A DNA stretch of 64,000 nucleotides from UBA5066 sp048500275 (GCA_048500275.1 JASNYI010000001.1:1240001-1304000), one strand, 5' to 3'; shown: positions 24,758 through 32,790, counted from the stretch's first letter. The notes: generated from the letters alone by a model not told the origin. Translations and numbers: made by a program.

Positions 24758-26158
24758 TCAGCAGTAGACGTCGCGGCGCCCTTCCCTGACCATCCGGACC
24801 ATCTTCTCGGTCTTCGCGCGGAGCGACGGCTCGAGCTCCTCGAGCGACCGCGCGATGCAGGACTCGCCCTCCCGGCGCGTCGCCTCGGAGCCGTAGTCCT
24901 CGAGGTACTCCTGGAACGTCGCGATGGCGTTCGGCCCGCAGTGGGCCTTGATCTCGCCCGGCTTCGCCAGGTCCATGAAGTCGGCCCCGGTCCGCCCGAG
25001 GCGGTAGCAGGCCGTGCAGAACGACGGGATGAAGCCGAGCGCGGCGACGTCGCGGATTACCTCGTCGAGCGGGCGGTGGTCGCCGAGGCAGAACTGCTCG
25101 GCGGCCGAGACCGTGTCGTCGACCTCGTAGCCCCCCGGGTTCGTCCGGCTGCCGGCCGAGATCTGCGAGACGCCGAGCGCGAAGGTCTCGCGCCTCATCT
25201 CGGCCGTCTCGCGGGTCGAGAGGATGATTCCCGTGTAGGGGACGGCGAGCCGCAGGATCGCGACGAGCTTGCGGAAGTCGACGTCGGGGACGGCGTGCGG
25301 CGGGTGGAGAGCGACCTCCGAGCCGGTCGCCGGCTCGAGGCGCGGCACCGAGATCGTGTGCGGCCCGACGCCGTGGCGACGCTCGAGGTGCTCGACGTGC
25401 TGCATCAGCGCGAGGACCTCGAACCGCCAGTCGTAGAGGCCGAAGAGGACGCCGATGCCGACGTCGTCGATCCCCGCTTCCATCGCCCGGTCCACGGCGC
25501 CGAGCCTCCAGTCGAAGTCGGCCTTGCGGCCCCCGACGTGGACCCGGGCGTAGGACTCGCGGTGGTAGGTCTCCTGGAAGAGCTGGTAGGTCCCGATCCC
25601 GGCGTCCTTCAGCCTCCGGAACTCCTCCACCTCGAGCGGCGCGATGTTCACGTTCACGCGCCGGATCTCGCCGTGGCCGCTCGCGGTCGCGTAGATCGTC
25701 CGGATCGAGCGGAGGACGTAGTCGAAGCCCTCCGCCGGGTAGGCCTCCCCCGCCACGAGGAGGAGCCTCTTGTGCCCCTCCTCGACGAGATGCCGCACCT
25801 CGCGGGCGATCTCCTCCTGCGTCAGCGCGCGCCGCTTCACCTCCCGGTTCTTCACCCGGAAGGCGCAGTAGAGGCACTCGTTGCCGCAGAGGTTCGAGAC
25901 GTAGAGCGGGGCGAAGAGGACGAGGCGCTTGCCGTAGATCTCCTCCTTGACGTCCCGGGCGGTCTGGAAGAGCTCGCCGAGGAGGTCGGGGTCGGAGATG
26001 CCCATCAGGACGGCGAGCTCGGGGCCGCGAAGGCCCTTCAGCTCGCGGGCCTTCGCGAGGAGCTCGCGGACCCGGACGGCATCGTGCCGGGCGCCGGCCG
26101 AGAGGTCCCGGAAGACGGCTTCCTCGTCGATCTTCACGTCGCCGAGAGCCTGTGACAT
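24758..26158 (-). CDS. hydG: [FeFe]-hydrogenase maturase HydG (tyrosine lyase)
   Basis: 466-residue radical SAM enzyme that cleaves tyrosine to supply the CO and cyanide ligands of the H-cluster. The radical SAM cluster is CX3CX2C (LCGNECLYCAFR), followed by the TIM-barrel landmarks GEAYPAEGF and VNVNIAPL. The C-terminal auxiliary cluster ligands are in FCTACYRLGRTG, with CGPNA behind them. The start chosen is ATG at 26158, with GGGAGG seven bases upstream. An in-frame ATG 48 bases earlier lacks a ribosome site. It is the first gene of the maturation block. HydE, its usual partner, is not in this window. Confidence 0.96.
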   Translation of the reverse strand: MSQALGDVKIDEEAVFRDLSAGARHDAVRVRELLAKARELKGLRGPELAVLMGISDPDLLGELFQTARDVKEEIYGKRLVLFAPLYVSNLCGNECLYCAFRVKNREVKRRALTQEEIAREVRHLVEEGHKRLLLVAGEAYPAEGFDYVLRSIRTIYATASGHGEIRRVNVNIAPLEVEEFRRLKDAGIGTYQLFQETYHRESYARVHVGGRKADFDWRLGAVDRAMEAGIDDVGIGVLFGLYDWRFEVLALMQHVEHLERRHGVGPHTISVPRLEPATGSEVALHPPHAVPDVDFRKLVAILRLAVPYTGIILSTRETAEMRRETFALGVSQISAGSRTNPGGYEVDDTVSAAEQFCLGDHRPLDEVIRDVAALGFIPSFCTACYRLGRTGADFMDLAKPGEIKAHCGPNAIATFQEYLEDYGSEATRREGESCIARSLEELEPSLRAKTEKMVRMVREGRRDVYC

Positions 26159-26481
26159 GGGTCGCCTCCCCGCGGTGGCGAAGACCGGCACACCGCAACG
26201 GGCCATCTTAGCTCCGCGCCGCCACGCTCACCAACCCGGGACCTGCCGCGTCAGGCCGCCAACGCCGGGCCCTTCCCCGCGCCGGAACCCAGGGCCGGCC
26301 GATCCGGTCGGGCCGTCGGGAATCGCACCGGAGCCCCCCTCCGAAGCGGAAGGACGTGCCGAGAACGCTCGGGGGAGGCGCGCGCGCCTCCCCCGGTCAT
26401 CCTCCACGGAATCCGGCGGTCCTCGCCGGCTCTTCGCCCTCGCTTCGAGGCGTCGGCGCCCGGCAGCCCTTCCCGGGCGCG
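26159..26481. other. 323-bp intergenic region upstream of hydG
   Basis: No gene or RNA is recognisable on either strand. It must hold the promoter of the hydG block, but no convincing -35/-10 pair is visible in this GC-rich sequence. Its main structure is the 24-bp palindrome at 26371-26394, listed separately. Confidence 0.6.
26371..26394. terminator. perfect 24-bp palindrome downstream of the Fis-type gene
   Basis: GGGGGAGGCGCG followed by its exact reverse complement, a very stable hairpin. It lies 88 bp after the end of the Fis-like gene and upstream of hydG on the same strand. It most likely ends the upstream transcript. A regulatory protein site is the alternative. No T-run follows. Confidence 0.5.
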
Positions 26482-26715
26482 TCAGGCGTGGTCGCGGCGT
26501 CTCAGGGGCGGCTTCAGGCGGAGCAGCGAGATCTTGGCCCTGAGCGTGTTCCGGTGGATCCCGAGCGACCGGGCCGCCTGCCCCATGTTGCCCGAGGCGA
26601 GCGTCACCGCGGTGGCGACGTACTTCCGCTCGAATTCCTTCCGGGCGGTCTCGAGGGGAATCCCCTTGGACACGAGCTCGTCGATGATCCTCTGAAGCTG
26701 TCCGTCGAGCGTCAC
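26482..26715 (-). CDS. small Fis-type helix-turn-helix protein
   Basis: 77-residue protein consisting almost only of a Fis/NtrC-type C-terminal DNA-binding domain. The first 35 residues are helical, then comes KYVATAVTLASGNMGQAARSLGIHRNTLRAKI, the HTH_8 helix-turn-helix. It resembles the DNA-binding end of sigma-54 activators without the AAA+ domain, or bacterial Fis. It starts at GTG with a GAGG site. It precedes the hydrogenase maturation genes on the same strand and could regulate them, but a strong hairpin lies between. Confidence 0.85.
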   Translation of the reverse strand: MTLDGQLQRIIDELVSKGIPLETARKEFERKYVATAVTLASGNMGQAARSLGIHRNTLRAKISLLRLKPPLRRRDHA

Positions 26716-26837
26716 GCTGGCCTCACCCTCCTCGTGGATGCGAACCCCCCTCGGGGCGAAAGGGACCGGACCTTATCACGGGGAAACGCGGAGAGGAACG
26801 TCGCGGGGCGCGTCGCGCGCGCCCCGCGAGGCCCGCG

Positions 26838-27710
26838 CTACTTCACCTCGACGAAGTCGCCGACTCCCATCGTGTCGACCATCGACGTGACCTTCGCGAC
26901 GCTCGTGCGCCCCTTCGTGAAGAGCACCGCCACCTCACCGAGAAGCGTCCTGATCTCGCCGCTGTCGCCGCGACTCCGGAAGACCGTGAGGAAGTCGCCG
27001 GGGAAGAGGCCGTCCTCTTCTCCCAGGTCGATGAAGACGACGGAGTCGGTGCCGACGGGAATCGCGCGGTCCTTCGTCTCGACGATGCGGCCGATGACGC
27101 GGCCCGACGGCGGGTCGCACTGCGTGAACGGCGCGCTCGCGCGCACCATGGGAATCGGGATCGGCTCGAACGGGACGAGCAGGTCTCCGATGTACGCCGG
27201 CTCGCAGGACTCCAGGATCTCCAGGATCGCCGTCCGCTCCTGGACGCAGACGACCCTGGCCCTTCCGGGCGAGGTGTAGAAGCGGCCGATCGTCGAGAAG
27301 AGGGAGCCGGTCTCGTAGACCTCGTGCCCCGGGCGCATCAGCTGGAACTCCTGGCCCGGCATCAGGCCGTCCCGGGCTCCGACGTCGGAGTAGATGATGT
27401 CGCCGACGCCGAACATGTGGCGGGAGTCCTCGTACTCGGCGGCGATGAAGCGGCCCGTGACGGGCTCCTCCATCTCGCCGATCCAGCCCGCGCAGTAGAC
27501 GTCGTCCTCCCAGCCGACCGGGAAGAGCGCGGACCTCGAGATCCTCTCGACCGGCGCCTCCTCGATCACGTCGGGGACCGGGACGACCTCCTGCGGGACG
27601 GGCACGGGTGCGGCCTCCGGCATCCGGGCTCCGCCGGACCCGGCGGCCGGACTCGAGATGACGGTTGCGGCGAGGACGACGATCGCGGGGACGAGGAACG
27701 CGCGTTTCAC
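26838..27710 (-). CDS. exported protein of unknown function
   Basis: 290 residues with a signal peptide (MKRAFLVPAIVVLAATVISSPAAG, cleavage about 24) and a Pro/Val-rich stretch (30-55). The mature domain contains two similar beta-rich segments: GVGDIIYSDVGARDGLMPGQEFQLMRP and, near the end, VVFIDLGEEDGLFPGDFLTVFR with GEVAVLF. This resembles the C-terminal domain of FlgT-like or LysM-associated envelope proteins. The GLxxGDxF pattern repeated twice suggests duplicated small barrels. Three cysteines could form disulfides. I do not recognise a specific function. It precedes bamD on the same strand. Confidence 0.65.
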   Translation of the reverse strand: MKRAFLVPAIVVLAATVISSPAAGSGGARMPEAAPVPVPQEVVPVPDVIEEAPVERISRSALFPVGWEDDVYCAGWIGEMEEPVTGRFIAAEYEDSRHMFGVGDIIYSDVGARDGLMPGQEFQLMRPGHEVYETGSLFSTIGRFYTSPGRARVVCVQERTAILEILESCEPAYIGDLLVPFEPIPIPMVRASAPFTQCDPPSGRVIGRIVETKDRAIPVGTDSVVFIDLGEEDGLFPGDFLTVFRSRGDSGEIRTLLGEVAVLFTKGRTSVAKVTSMVDTMGVGDFVEVK

Positions 27711-27812
27711 GGCTCCGACCTCCTCGAGGACGCCGCGGTGCGACCGCGCCCGACGGCCTCGGCTCGATTCTTCCGGACTTTCGACGCTAAGTTACCGCAA
27801 CGGGGGCGTTTC

Positions 27813-28619
27813 TCAAAGCCCCGCCGTCGCCGTTCGGGGCTCCTCGGGCATCTTCGGCACCTTCCGGACGAACTTCCCCTCGGGGTAATCTCGCCGGAGG
27901 CGGTCGAAGAGGGCCCGCGCGTCCGCCGGTCGGCCGAGCTTCAGCTCGGCCAGGCCCGCCCAGTAGAGGGCCTTCTCCATCGAGGAGTACTCCGGGAAGG
28001 CCGCGAAGAGCCCCTGGAAGCGTTTGCTCGCCGCCTCCCACGCGCCGCGCTTGCCGTAATACTGCCCGACGAGGAACTCGTGCTCGGCCAGGAGGTCGAG
28101 CATCGCCCGGTAGCGGGCCCGGGCCTCGGCGGCGTACGGCGAGGTCGGGTAGTCCCGCAGCAGCTCGCCGTAGCTCTGGGCCGCGAGTCGCGTGTTGGCC
28201 TGGTCGCGGTCCGGCTTCTCGGCCTGCCTGTCGGAAACCTGGGCGAGGCGGTAAAGGGCGTAGTCCGAGCGGGGGTGGGACGGGTAGCGGCTCCGGAAGT
28301 CCTTGAACCTCCCCTGCGCCTCCACGAAGCCGAGGACGGTCTTCTCCTCGAAGAACGAGTCGGCCAGGCGGAGCGCCGCCTGCTTGCCCAGAGGGTCGTT
28401 GGCGTAGTTCTCGGCCACGAAGCGAAGGTACTGCCGCCCCTGCTCGTACTTCCGCTTCGCCACGAGGGAGTCGCCCCGGGCGTAGGCCTCCTCCTTCGAC
28501 ATCGTCAGGAGCTCCCGGGTCACGGCCGACGGGTCGGTGGAGGAGCAGGCCGCGCCGCCGAGGACGGCAAGGGCCAGGGCTGCGGGCGCGAGGGCGTTTC
28601 GAAGGGCGGTTCGGGACAT
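27813..28619 (-). CDS. bamD: outer membrane assembly lipoprotein BamD
   Basis: 268-residue lipoprotein component of the BAM complex that inserts outer-membrane beta-barrel proteins. The signal peptide ends at a lipobox (VLGGAAC, Cys25). The mature part is a series of tetratricopeptide helices with the usual BamD pattern (KYEQGRQYLRFVAENYANDP; FKDFRSRYPSHPRSDYAL; YGELLRDYPTSPYAAEAR). The C-terminus lacks obvious extensions. It shows the cell has an outer membrane. It is 15 bp downstream of the PASTA-protein gene. Confidence 0.88.
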   Translation of the reverse strand: MSRTALRNALAPAALALAVLGGAACSSTDPSAVTRELLTMSKEEAYARGDSLVAKRKYEQGRQYLRFVAENYANDPLGKQAALRLADSFFEEKTVLGFVEAQGRFKDFRSRYPSHPRSDYALYRLAQVSDRQAEKPDRDQANTRLAAQSYGELLRDYPTSPYAAEARARYRAMLDLLAEHEFLVGQYYGKRGAWEAASKRFQGLFAAFPEYSSMEKALYWAGLAELKLGRPADARALFDRLRRDYPEGKFVRKVPKMPEEPRTATAGL

Positions 28620-28634
28620 GTTCTTCTCCGGATT

Positions 28635-29363
28635 TCAGCCCGGCGCGGGCTCGGGCGAGGCGACGACGAACGAGAGGGTGTCCCTGAGGCCGACCGGGTA
28701 TCCCGCGAGCGGGAACTGCCTCAGGATCGTCCCGGCGGCGGCCCCTTCGTAGGACTGCTCCCGGACTCCACCGAGGCGGAAACCCCGCGCCTCGAAGGCG
28801 AGGCGAACGCGCTCGAAGTCGCGGCCGATCAGGTCGGGCATGACGTACAGGATGTCTCCGGGCCCCCGGTTGACGAGGACGTCGACGGGGGTGTCGGGAT
28901 CCGTCGAGGCCCCCGGCACGACCCCCTGGGCGACCACCCCCGTCGGGCCGGGGAGGCGGACCGCCGAGACGAAACCTTCCTTGAGCCCCTCTCGGGCGAG
29001 CGCGAGCGACGCCGTCCGGGGCGTCAGGGCGGCGAGGTCGGGGGTCCTGACGATCGCGGGGCCGAGAGAGAGGAAGACCCGGAGGTCCTGGCCGGCCTTG
29101 ACCGCCATGCCGGGAGCCGGGCTCTGGCCCCTGATCGCGTGCGCGGGGATCTCCTCGTGGAACGCGGCCTGCGAGGCGTCGACGACGACGCGCAAGCCCC
29201 TCTCGGCGGCGAGGGCGGCCGCCTCGTCCACCGACTTTCCGGTCAGGTCCGGGACCTCCTCCGCCTTGCCGAGGACGAAGCGGGAGAAGGAGATCCACGC
29301 CACCACGCCGAGGATCCCGGCGAGGAGCAGCGCGTAGAGGACCCGTGCCAGAACGCCACCCAT
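28635..29363 (-). CDS. membrane-anchored PASTA-domain protein
   Basis: 242 residues: one N-terminal transmembrane helix (VLYALLLAGILGVVAWISFSRF, about 8-29) and three successive PASTA domains (about 35-100, 103-170, 170-240), each with the VPDLxGxxxxxAxxxL opening. PASTA domains bind peptidoglycan fragments or beta-lactams and usually sit on Ser/Thr kinases or penicillin-binding proteins. Here there is no catalytic domain. It may act as a cell-wall sensor or structural partner. It is upstream of bamD in the same orientation. Confidence 0.85.
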   Translation of the reverse strand: MGGVLARVLYALLLAGILGVVAWISFSRFVLGKAEEVPDLTGKSVDEAAALAAERGLRVVVDASQAAFHEEIPAHAIRGQSPAPGMAVKAGQDLRVFLSLGPAIVRTPDLAALTPRTASLALAREGLKEGFVSAVRLPGPTGVVAQGVVPGASTDPDTPVDVLVNRGPGDILYVMPDLIGRDFERVRLAFEARGFRLGGVREQSYEGAAAGTILRQFPLAGYPVGLRDTLSFVVASPEPAPG

Positions 29364-29428
29364 TCGGGCGGACTTTAGCAGGGGCCGTGCCTTGACCCCG
29401 GCCCCCGCGCCGGGGAGACTCCACCCCC

Positions 29429-30421
29429 ATGCCCGAGCACTCCCGGGGGACGAGATCCCAGGCGGCGGCCGCGGCGCCCGCCCTCCCGCTCTCGCGGGCC
29501 GATCTCCACGTCCACACGAACGCCTCCGTTTTCAAGTACTTCAAGGCCGCCAACAGCCACGACTCCTACAACGACCCCGAGGAGGTCTACCGGCTCGCGA
29601 AGGCGCGCGGGATGGACTTCGTCACCTTCTCGGACCACGACACGGTCGAGGGGTGCCTGAGGTTCCAGGACCGCCACCCGGACCTCGCCGACTTCTTCGT
29701 CTCGGTCGAGGTGGAAACCTGGTTCCCGAAGACCGGGCACCGGATCCACGTGAACGTCTTCGACCTCGACCGGCACCAGCACGCCGTCATCGACCGCAAG
29801 CGGAAGAGCATCTTCGACCTCGTGGACTACCTGCGCGCCGAGGACCTCCTCTTCTCGGCGAACCACCTCTTCCAGTCGTACCGGATGCGCCAGGCCCCCG
29901 AGGTCTTCTTCGAGACGATGCTCACCCTCTTCGACGTCTTCGAGGTGAAGAACGGCTCGATGGCCTACCAGCACAACGCCCTCGTCGAGGACCTCCTGGT
30001 CGTGGCGAAGGAGAAGCGGGGGAACCTCGCGCTCGTCGGCGGCTCCGACGCGCACACGTATCCGCCCATCGCCTCGGTCTTCACGATGGCCCCCGGGAAG
30101 ACCTGGAAGGAGTTCCTGGCGTCGATCCGGCGCGGCGAGTGCCTCTCCTGGGGCTCGGAGATGGGCTTCACGAACGTCCTCGGGGACGTCTACCGGAGCA
30201 TCGGGAAGCACTACCGCCAGGTCGCCGACCTGAAGAACCCCGACTACACGCGCCGGGAGAAGGCCCAGCACCTCTTCTTCTCCCTGATGTCGGTCCCCAT
30301 CTTCGCCGCCGGAGTCCCCGCGGCCGTCTTCGGCCTCAACTACGCCAAGCAGGTCGCCCTCTCGAAGAACCTGAAGAGACACTTCGCGAAGAAGGGCCTC
30401 TCCCGCCCGAGGGAGGGGTGA
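29429..30421 (+). CDS. PHP-domain phosphoesterase
   Basis: 330-residue metal-dependent hydrolase with all PHP metal motifs: DLHVHT (near 25), FSDHDT (near 68), a central NHLFQSYRMRQ segment and GSDAHTY (about 208). PHP proteins hydrolyse phosphoesters, from histidinol phosphate to nucleotides and nucleic acids. The substrate cannot be told. The C-terminal 50 residues have a hydrophobic stretch (FSLMSVPIFAAGVPAAVFGLNYA) that could associate with the membrane. Its stop overlaps the start of the endonuclease IV gene, hinting at a link to DNA repair. Confidence 0.83.
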   Translation: MPEHSRGTRSQAAAAAPALPLSRADLHVHTNASVFKYFKAANSHDSYNDPEEVYRLAKARGMDFVTFSDHDTVEGCLRFQDRHPDLADFFVSVEVETWFPKTGHRIHVNVFDLDRHQHAVIDRKRKSIFDLVDYLRAEDLLFSANHLFQSYRMRQAPEVFFETMLTLFDVFEVKNGSMAYQHNALVEDLLVVAKEKRGNLALVGGSDAHTYPPIASVFTMAPGKTWKEFLASIRRGECLSWGSEMGFTNVLGDVYRSIGKHYRQVADLKNPDYTRREKAQHLFFSLMSVPIFAAGVPAAVFGLNYAKQVALSKNLKRHFAKKGLSRPREG

Positions 30422-31299
30422 CGAAGCGCCCCGCGGGAGCGGGGCCGCTCGTCGGCGCCCACATGAGCGCCGCGGGAGGCCTCGTCCGCGCCGTGGAAAG
30501 GGCCGTCGACGCGGGCTGCCGGACGCTCCAGGTCTTCACGAAGAACTCGAACCAGTGGGCGGGCAAGCCCGTCGTCCCGGCCGAGGCGGCCGCCTTCCGG
30601 AGCGCCGCGGCCGCGGCGGGCCTGGCCCCCCTCGTCTCCCACTCGGCCTACCTCATCAACCTCGCCTCCCCCGACTCCGTCGTGAGGACCCGCTCCGTCG
30701 AGGCGCTCTCCGACGAGATCGGGCGCTGCGACGCGAACGGCATCCCGTACCTCGTCCTCCACCCCGGCTCGCACGGCGGGGACGGCGAGGAGGCGGGGCT
30801 CGACCGGATCGCCCGGGGCCTCGACGAGGCGGCCGCGAAGACGCCCGCTTCCGCGACGACCGTCCTCCTCGAGACGGCGGCCGGCCAGGGGGCCTGCCTC
30901 GGGCACGACTTCGCGCACCTCGCCGCGATCCTGGCGCGGGCCGACAGCCGGCCCCGACTCGCGCTCTGTCTCGACACGTGCCACGTCCACGCGGCCGGAT
31001 ACGACGTCGTCTCGAAGGACGGCTGGCGCAGGACGCTCGACGAGCTGGACTCTTCCTGCGGGCTCGGCCTCGTGAAGGTCATCCACGCGAACGACTCGAA
31101 GAAGGAGCGGGGCTGCCGCGTCGACCGCCACGAGCGGATCGGGCACGGCGCCATCGGCGAGAAGGGCTTCGCGAACCTGATGACCGAACCCGTCTTCGCC
31201 GCCGTCCCGAAGATCCTCGAGACCCCCAAGGACGAGGACGGCCGCTGGGACCGCGAGGGCCTCGCCGCCCTGAGGCGCCTGGCGCGGCGGAAGGCGTAG
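30418..31299 (+). CDS. nfo: deoxyribonuclease IV (apurinic/apyrimidinic endonuclease)
   Basis: 293-residue TIM-barrel zinc endonuclease that incises DNA at abasic sites in base-excision repair. Family signatures are GAHMSAAGGL at the start, HSAYLINLASPD, a central LHPGSHGG, LCLDTCHVHAAGYD, KVIHANDSKKERGCRVDRHE and RIGHGAIGEKGF. These carry the metal ligands, and none is missing. It starts at GTG overlapping the PHP gene stop (GTGA, 30418-30421). It is followed by an accessory intergenic region. Confidence 0.94.
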   Translation: MTKRPAGAGPLVGAHMSAAGGLVRAVERAVDAGCRTLQVFTKNSNQWAGKPVVPAEAAAFRSAAAAAGLAPLVSHSAYLINLASPDSVVRTRSVEALSDEIGRCDANGIPYLVLHPGSHGGDGEEAGLDRIARGLDEAAAKTPASATTVLLETAAGQGACLGHDFAHLAAILARADSRPRLALCLDTCHVHAAGYDVVSKDGWRRTLDELDSSCGLGLVKVIHANDSKKERGCRVDRHERIGHGAIGEKGFANLMTEPVFAAVPKILETPKDEDGRWDREGLAALRRLARRKA

Positions 31300-31312
31300 G
31301 CGGGAGCCGGAG

Positions 31313-31344
31313 CACCGGGGCACCGGAGGACCGGAGGACCGGAG
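31313..31344. repeat. four tandem 8-bp repeats
   Basis: Four copies of an 8-mer close to CACCGGAG (CACCGGGG, CACCGGAG, GACCGGAG, GACCGGAG) just after nfo. It is a simple-sequence tract with no visible function, the first sign of the non-coding stretch 31300-31656. Apart from this tract and the structured element at 31378-31580, that stretch shows nothing else. Confidence 0.6.
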
Positions 31345-31377
31345 AGGAACCAGCTTCGACGTTCTTGCCCTGAACCC

Positions 31378-31580
31378 GCGGGCGGGAGGGGTGTCCCACG
31401 GCGGCTTCTGCGCGCGCGCGACCCGCATCGGCCCCGCTCCGCGGGCCATCGGCGCGGCCGCGAACTCCTCGCTGCGCTCGTCAAACAGCGCGGCCGCTTC
31501 TCCCGATGGCCTGCTCGCGGAGCCGTGCGGGTCCCCGCCCGTGCTCGAACGCTCGCTCGCGGGACACCCCTCCCGCCCGC
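31378..31580 (-). ncRNA. candidate structured RNA / palindromic element, copy 1
   Basis: 203-nt stretch that folds almost completely on itself. Helices, from outside in: P1, 20 bp perfect (31378-31397 with 31561-31580); P2, 7 bp (31421-31427 with 31526-31532); P3, 8 bp (31436-31443 with 31516-31523); P4, 9 bp (31444-31452 with 31503-31511); P5, 9 bp (31454-31462 with 31489-31497). They close a 26-nt loop (31463-31488). The loop, and the strand segment at 31527-31546, are nearly identical to copy 2 at 32863-33076, while the stem sequences differ but still pair. No coding potential fits. It could be a transcribed RNA or a mobile palindromic repeat. Confidence 0.55.
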
Positions 31581-31656
31581 TCACGTCGCGCGTGTCATTT
31601 GGGACCCGACCGAAGGATCTCGACGTACGGACGGCCCCTTGGGATGCCGCGGCCGG

Positions 31657-32116
31657 TCACCGCTCCTTCCCGTGGTCGAGCATCCAGATGTCGCCGTCCC
31701 GGTCCGCTCTCAGCGTGAAGAGGGACCGGCCGTCTGCCGGAATCCCGACGTCCCAGGTACGCGGCGAGACCGCACCCGCCGGCGTCATCTTCCGAGTGAC
31801 CCGGTCGAGGACCTCCAGCCGGCCACGCTGGCGCAGGAGGATTCTCTGGGAGTCGGGGAGGAACGCGCACGGACGGCTCGACTCCAGCTCGACGAGGGTC
31901 TCGTACGTCCTCTTCGTGACGTCACGGAGAAGGAGGGGCCGTGGCACGCCGCTTGGCACCCCCGTCGGATAGCCGCCGAGCCGATGGCCGTCCAGGGAGC
32001 CGCTCGCGAGGTCGAAGTCGAGGCGCCTGGCACTCCCGGAGTCGAAGATCGCGAGGATGTGCGGGGGAGAGCGACCGGGAGGCGGCTCCTCCGCGGTCGT
32101 GTCGATGGTCGAAGAA
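31657..32116 (-). pseudogene. C-terminal remnant of a WD40/TolB-like propeller protein (probably from a Ser/Thr kinase)
   Basis: An open frame ending in FLPDSQRILLRQRGRLEVLD, GIPADGRSLFTLRADRDGDIW and MLDHG reads like the last blades of a TolB/WD40-type propeller, as found at the C-terminus of bacterial Ser/Thr kinases such as the one at 44727. The frame continues upstream (AIFDSGSARRLDFDLASG) to about 32116 and there meets the end of the vapC gene. No start codon, signal or N-terminal domain precedes it. A GTG at 31959 could start a 100-residue product. I read it as a truncated gene left after vapBC arrived or after a deletion. Confidence 0.6.
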
Positions 32117-32500
32117 CTACGCCCTCAGGATCTGGGGCAGGTGGTCGAAGTGCCGGTCGCGGGAGTGAAGGACGACGCTGTTCTGGAGGACGAGAGCCGC
32201 GATCCAGAGATCGTTCGTCGGAACCGGCGTCCGCTGGTGGCGGAGCTGGCGGTAGGCCGAGGCGTAGTGATGGGCCGTCTGGTCGTCGGGGTAAAGGACG
32301 CCGACGCCCGGCTTCAGGAGAAATCGCCGTAGCGTCCTCTCGTTCTCGGCCGACCGCCGGCCCATGGCGAACCCCGCCCGAAGCTCGGCGACGGCGACGA
32401 ACGGGAGGTAGACCGCGTCGGCCGTCGCGACGAGCTCGACCGTTCTCTCCACGCCCTTGCAGAGGTCGACGTACGCATTCGTGTCGAGTGCGAGCCTCAC
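32117..32500 (-). CDS. vapC: PIN-domain toxin, VapC family
   Basis: 127-residue PIN ribonuclease. Acidic active-site residues are visible in LALDTNAYVDL (Asp6), AVAELRAGF (Glu), TNDLWIAA (Asp) and SRDRHFDHLP (Asp). VapC toxins cut tRNA or rRNA when freed from antitoxin. The start chosen is the GTG at 32500 whose GTGA overlaps the antitoxin stop. The longer reading to 32569 lies inside the antitoxin gene. It abuts the truncated propeller gene on the other side. Confidence 0.9.
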   Translation of the reverse strand: MRLALDTNAYVDLCKGVERTVELVATADAVYLPFVAVAELRAGFAMGRRSAENERTLRRFLLKPGVGVLYPDDQTAHHYASAYRQLRHQRTPVPTNDLWIAALVLQNSVVLHSRDRHFDHLPQILRA

Positions 32501-32739
32501 TTCCAGAGAGCCTCGTCGATCCGGCTCTGGTCGGAAAGGGCCTTCTCCACGGCCTTGTCCTTCCGCCACGTCCCGGCGACGTCGGAGAGGTCGCGCCGGA
32601 CGACCGCCGCCTCGCCGAGCCCGGCTCCTTCCGCGAGGGCCTCGAGAGCGACCGCGTTGAGGCTCTTCCCCTCCGCCCGAGCCCGGGCCCGGAGAGCCTC
32701 GTCGAGCTCCGGGGCGATTCCTCTCAGCGAATACTGCAT
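32497..32739 (-). CDS. vapB: antitoxin of the VapB/FitA-like ribbon-helix-helix type
   Basis: 80-residue protein. The N-terminal MQYSLRGIAPELDEALRARA followed by EGKSLNAVALEALAEG is a ribbon-helix-helix DNA-binding domain. The acidic/basic C-terminal tail (SDVAGTWRKDKAVEKAL) should wrap the toxin. It is directly coupled to vapC by a 4-bp overlap. There is no Shine-Dalgarno sequence before the ATG, and an AT-rich repeat region lies immediately upstream, so translation may be leaderless and autoregulated. Confidence 0.87.
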   Translation of the reverse strand: MQYSLRGIAPELDEALRARARAEGKSLNAVALEALAEGAGLGEAAVVRRDLSDVAGTWRKDKAVEKALSDQSRIDEALWK

Positions 32740-32790
32740 GCAGAAAATGCAGGCATTCGATTCACTGAATGCAAGCGTTCAGACGCGAGC
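32740..32790 (-). promoter_or_regulatory. vapBC promoter/operator region
   Basis: AT-rich island upstream of vapB with several short palindromes: TGCATGCA at the start codon, the inverted pair GCATTC-N8-GAATGC, and GAATGCAAGCGTTC. On the minus strand TTGCAT and TGCATT lie 17 bases apart, a possible -35/-10 pair ending only a few bases before the ATG. The repeats fit autorepression by a ribbon-helix-helix antitoxin. Confidence 0.4.

Noticed and set aside
30340..31584. 414-residue minus-strand frame across nfo and the first structured element
   Set aside because: It is opposite the well-conserved nfo gene, and its translated repeat-like segments simply reflect the structured element. The similar peptide in another frame at 32863-33076 has the same cause.
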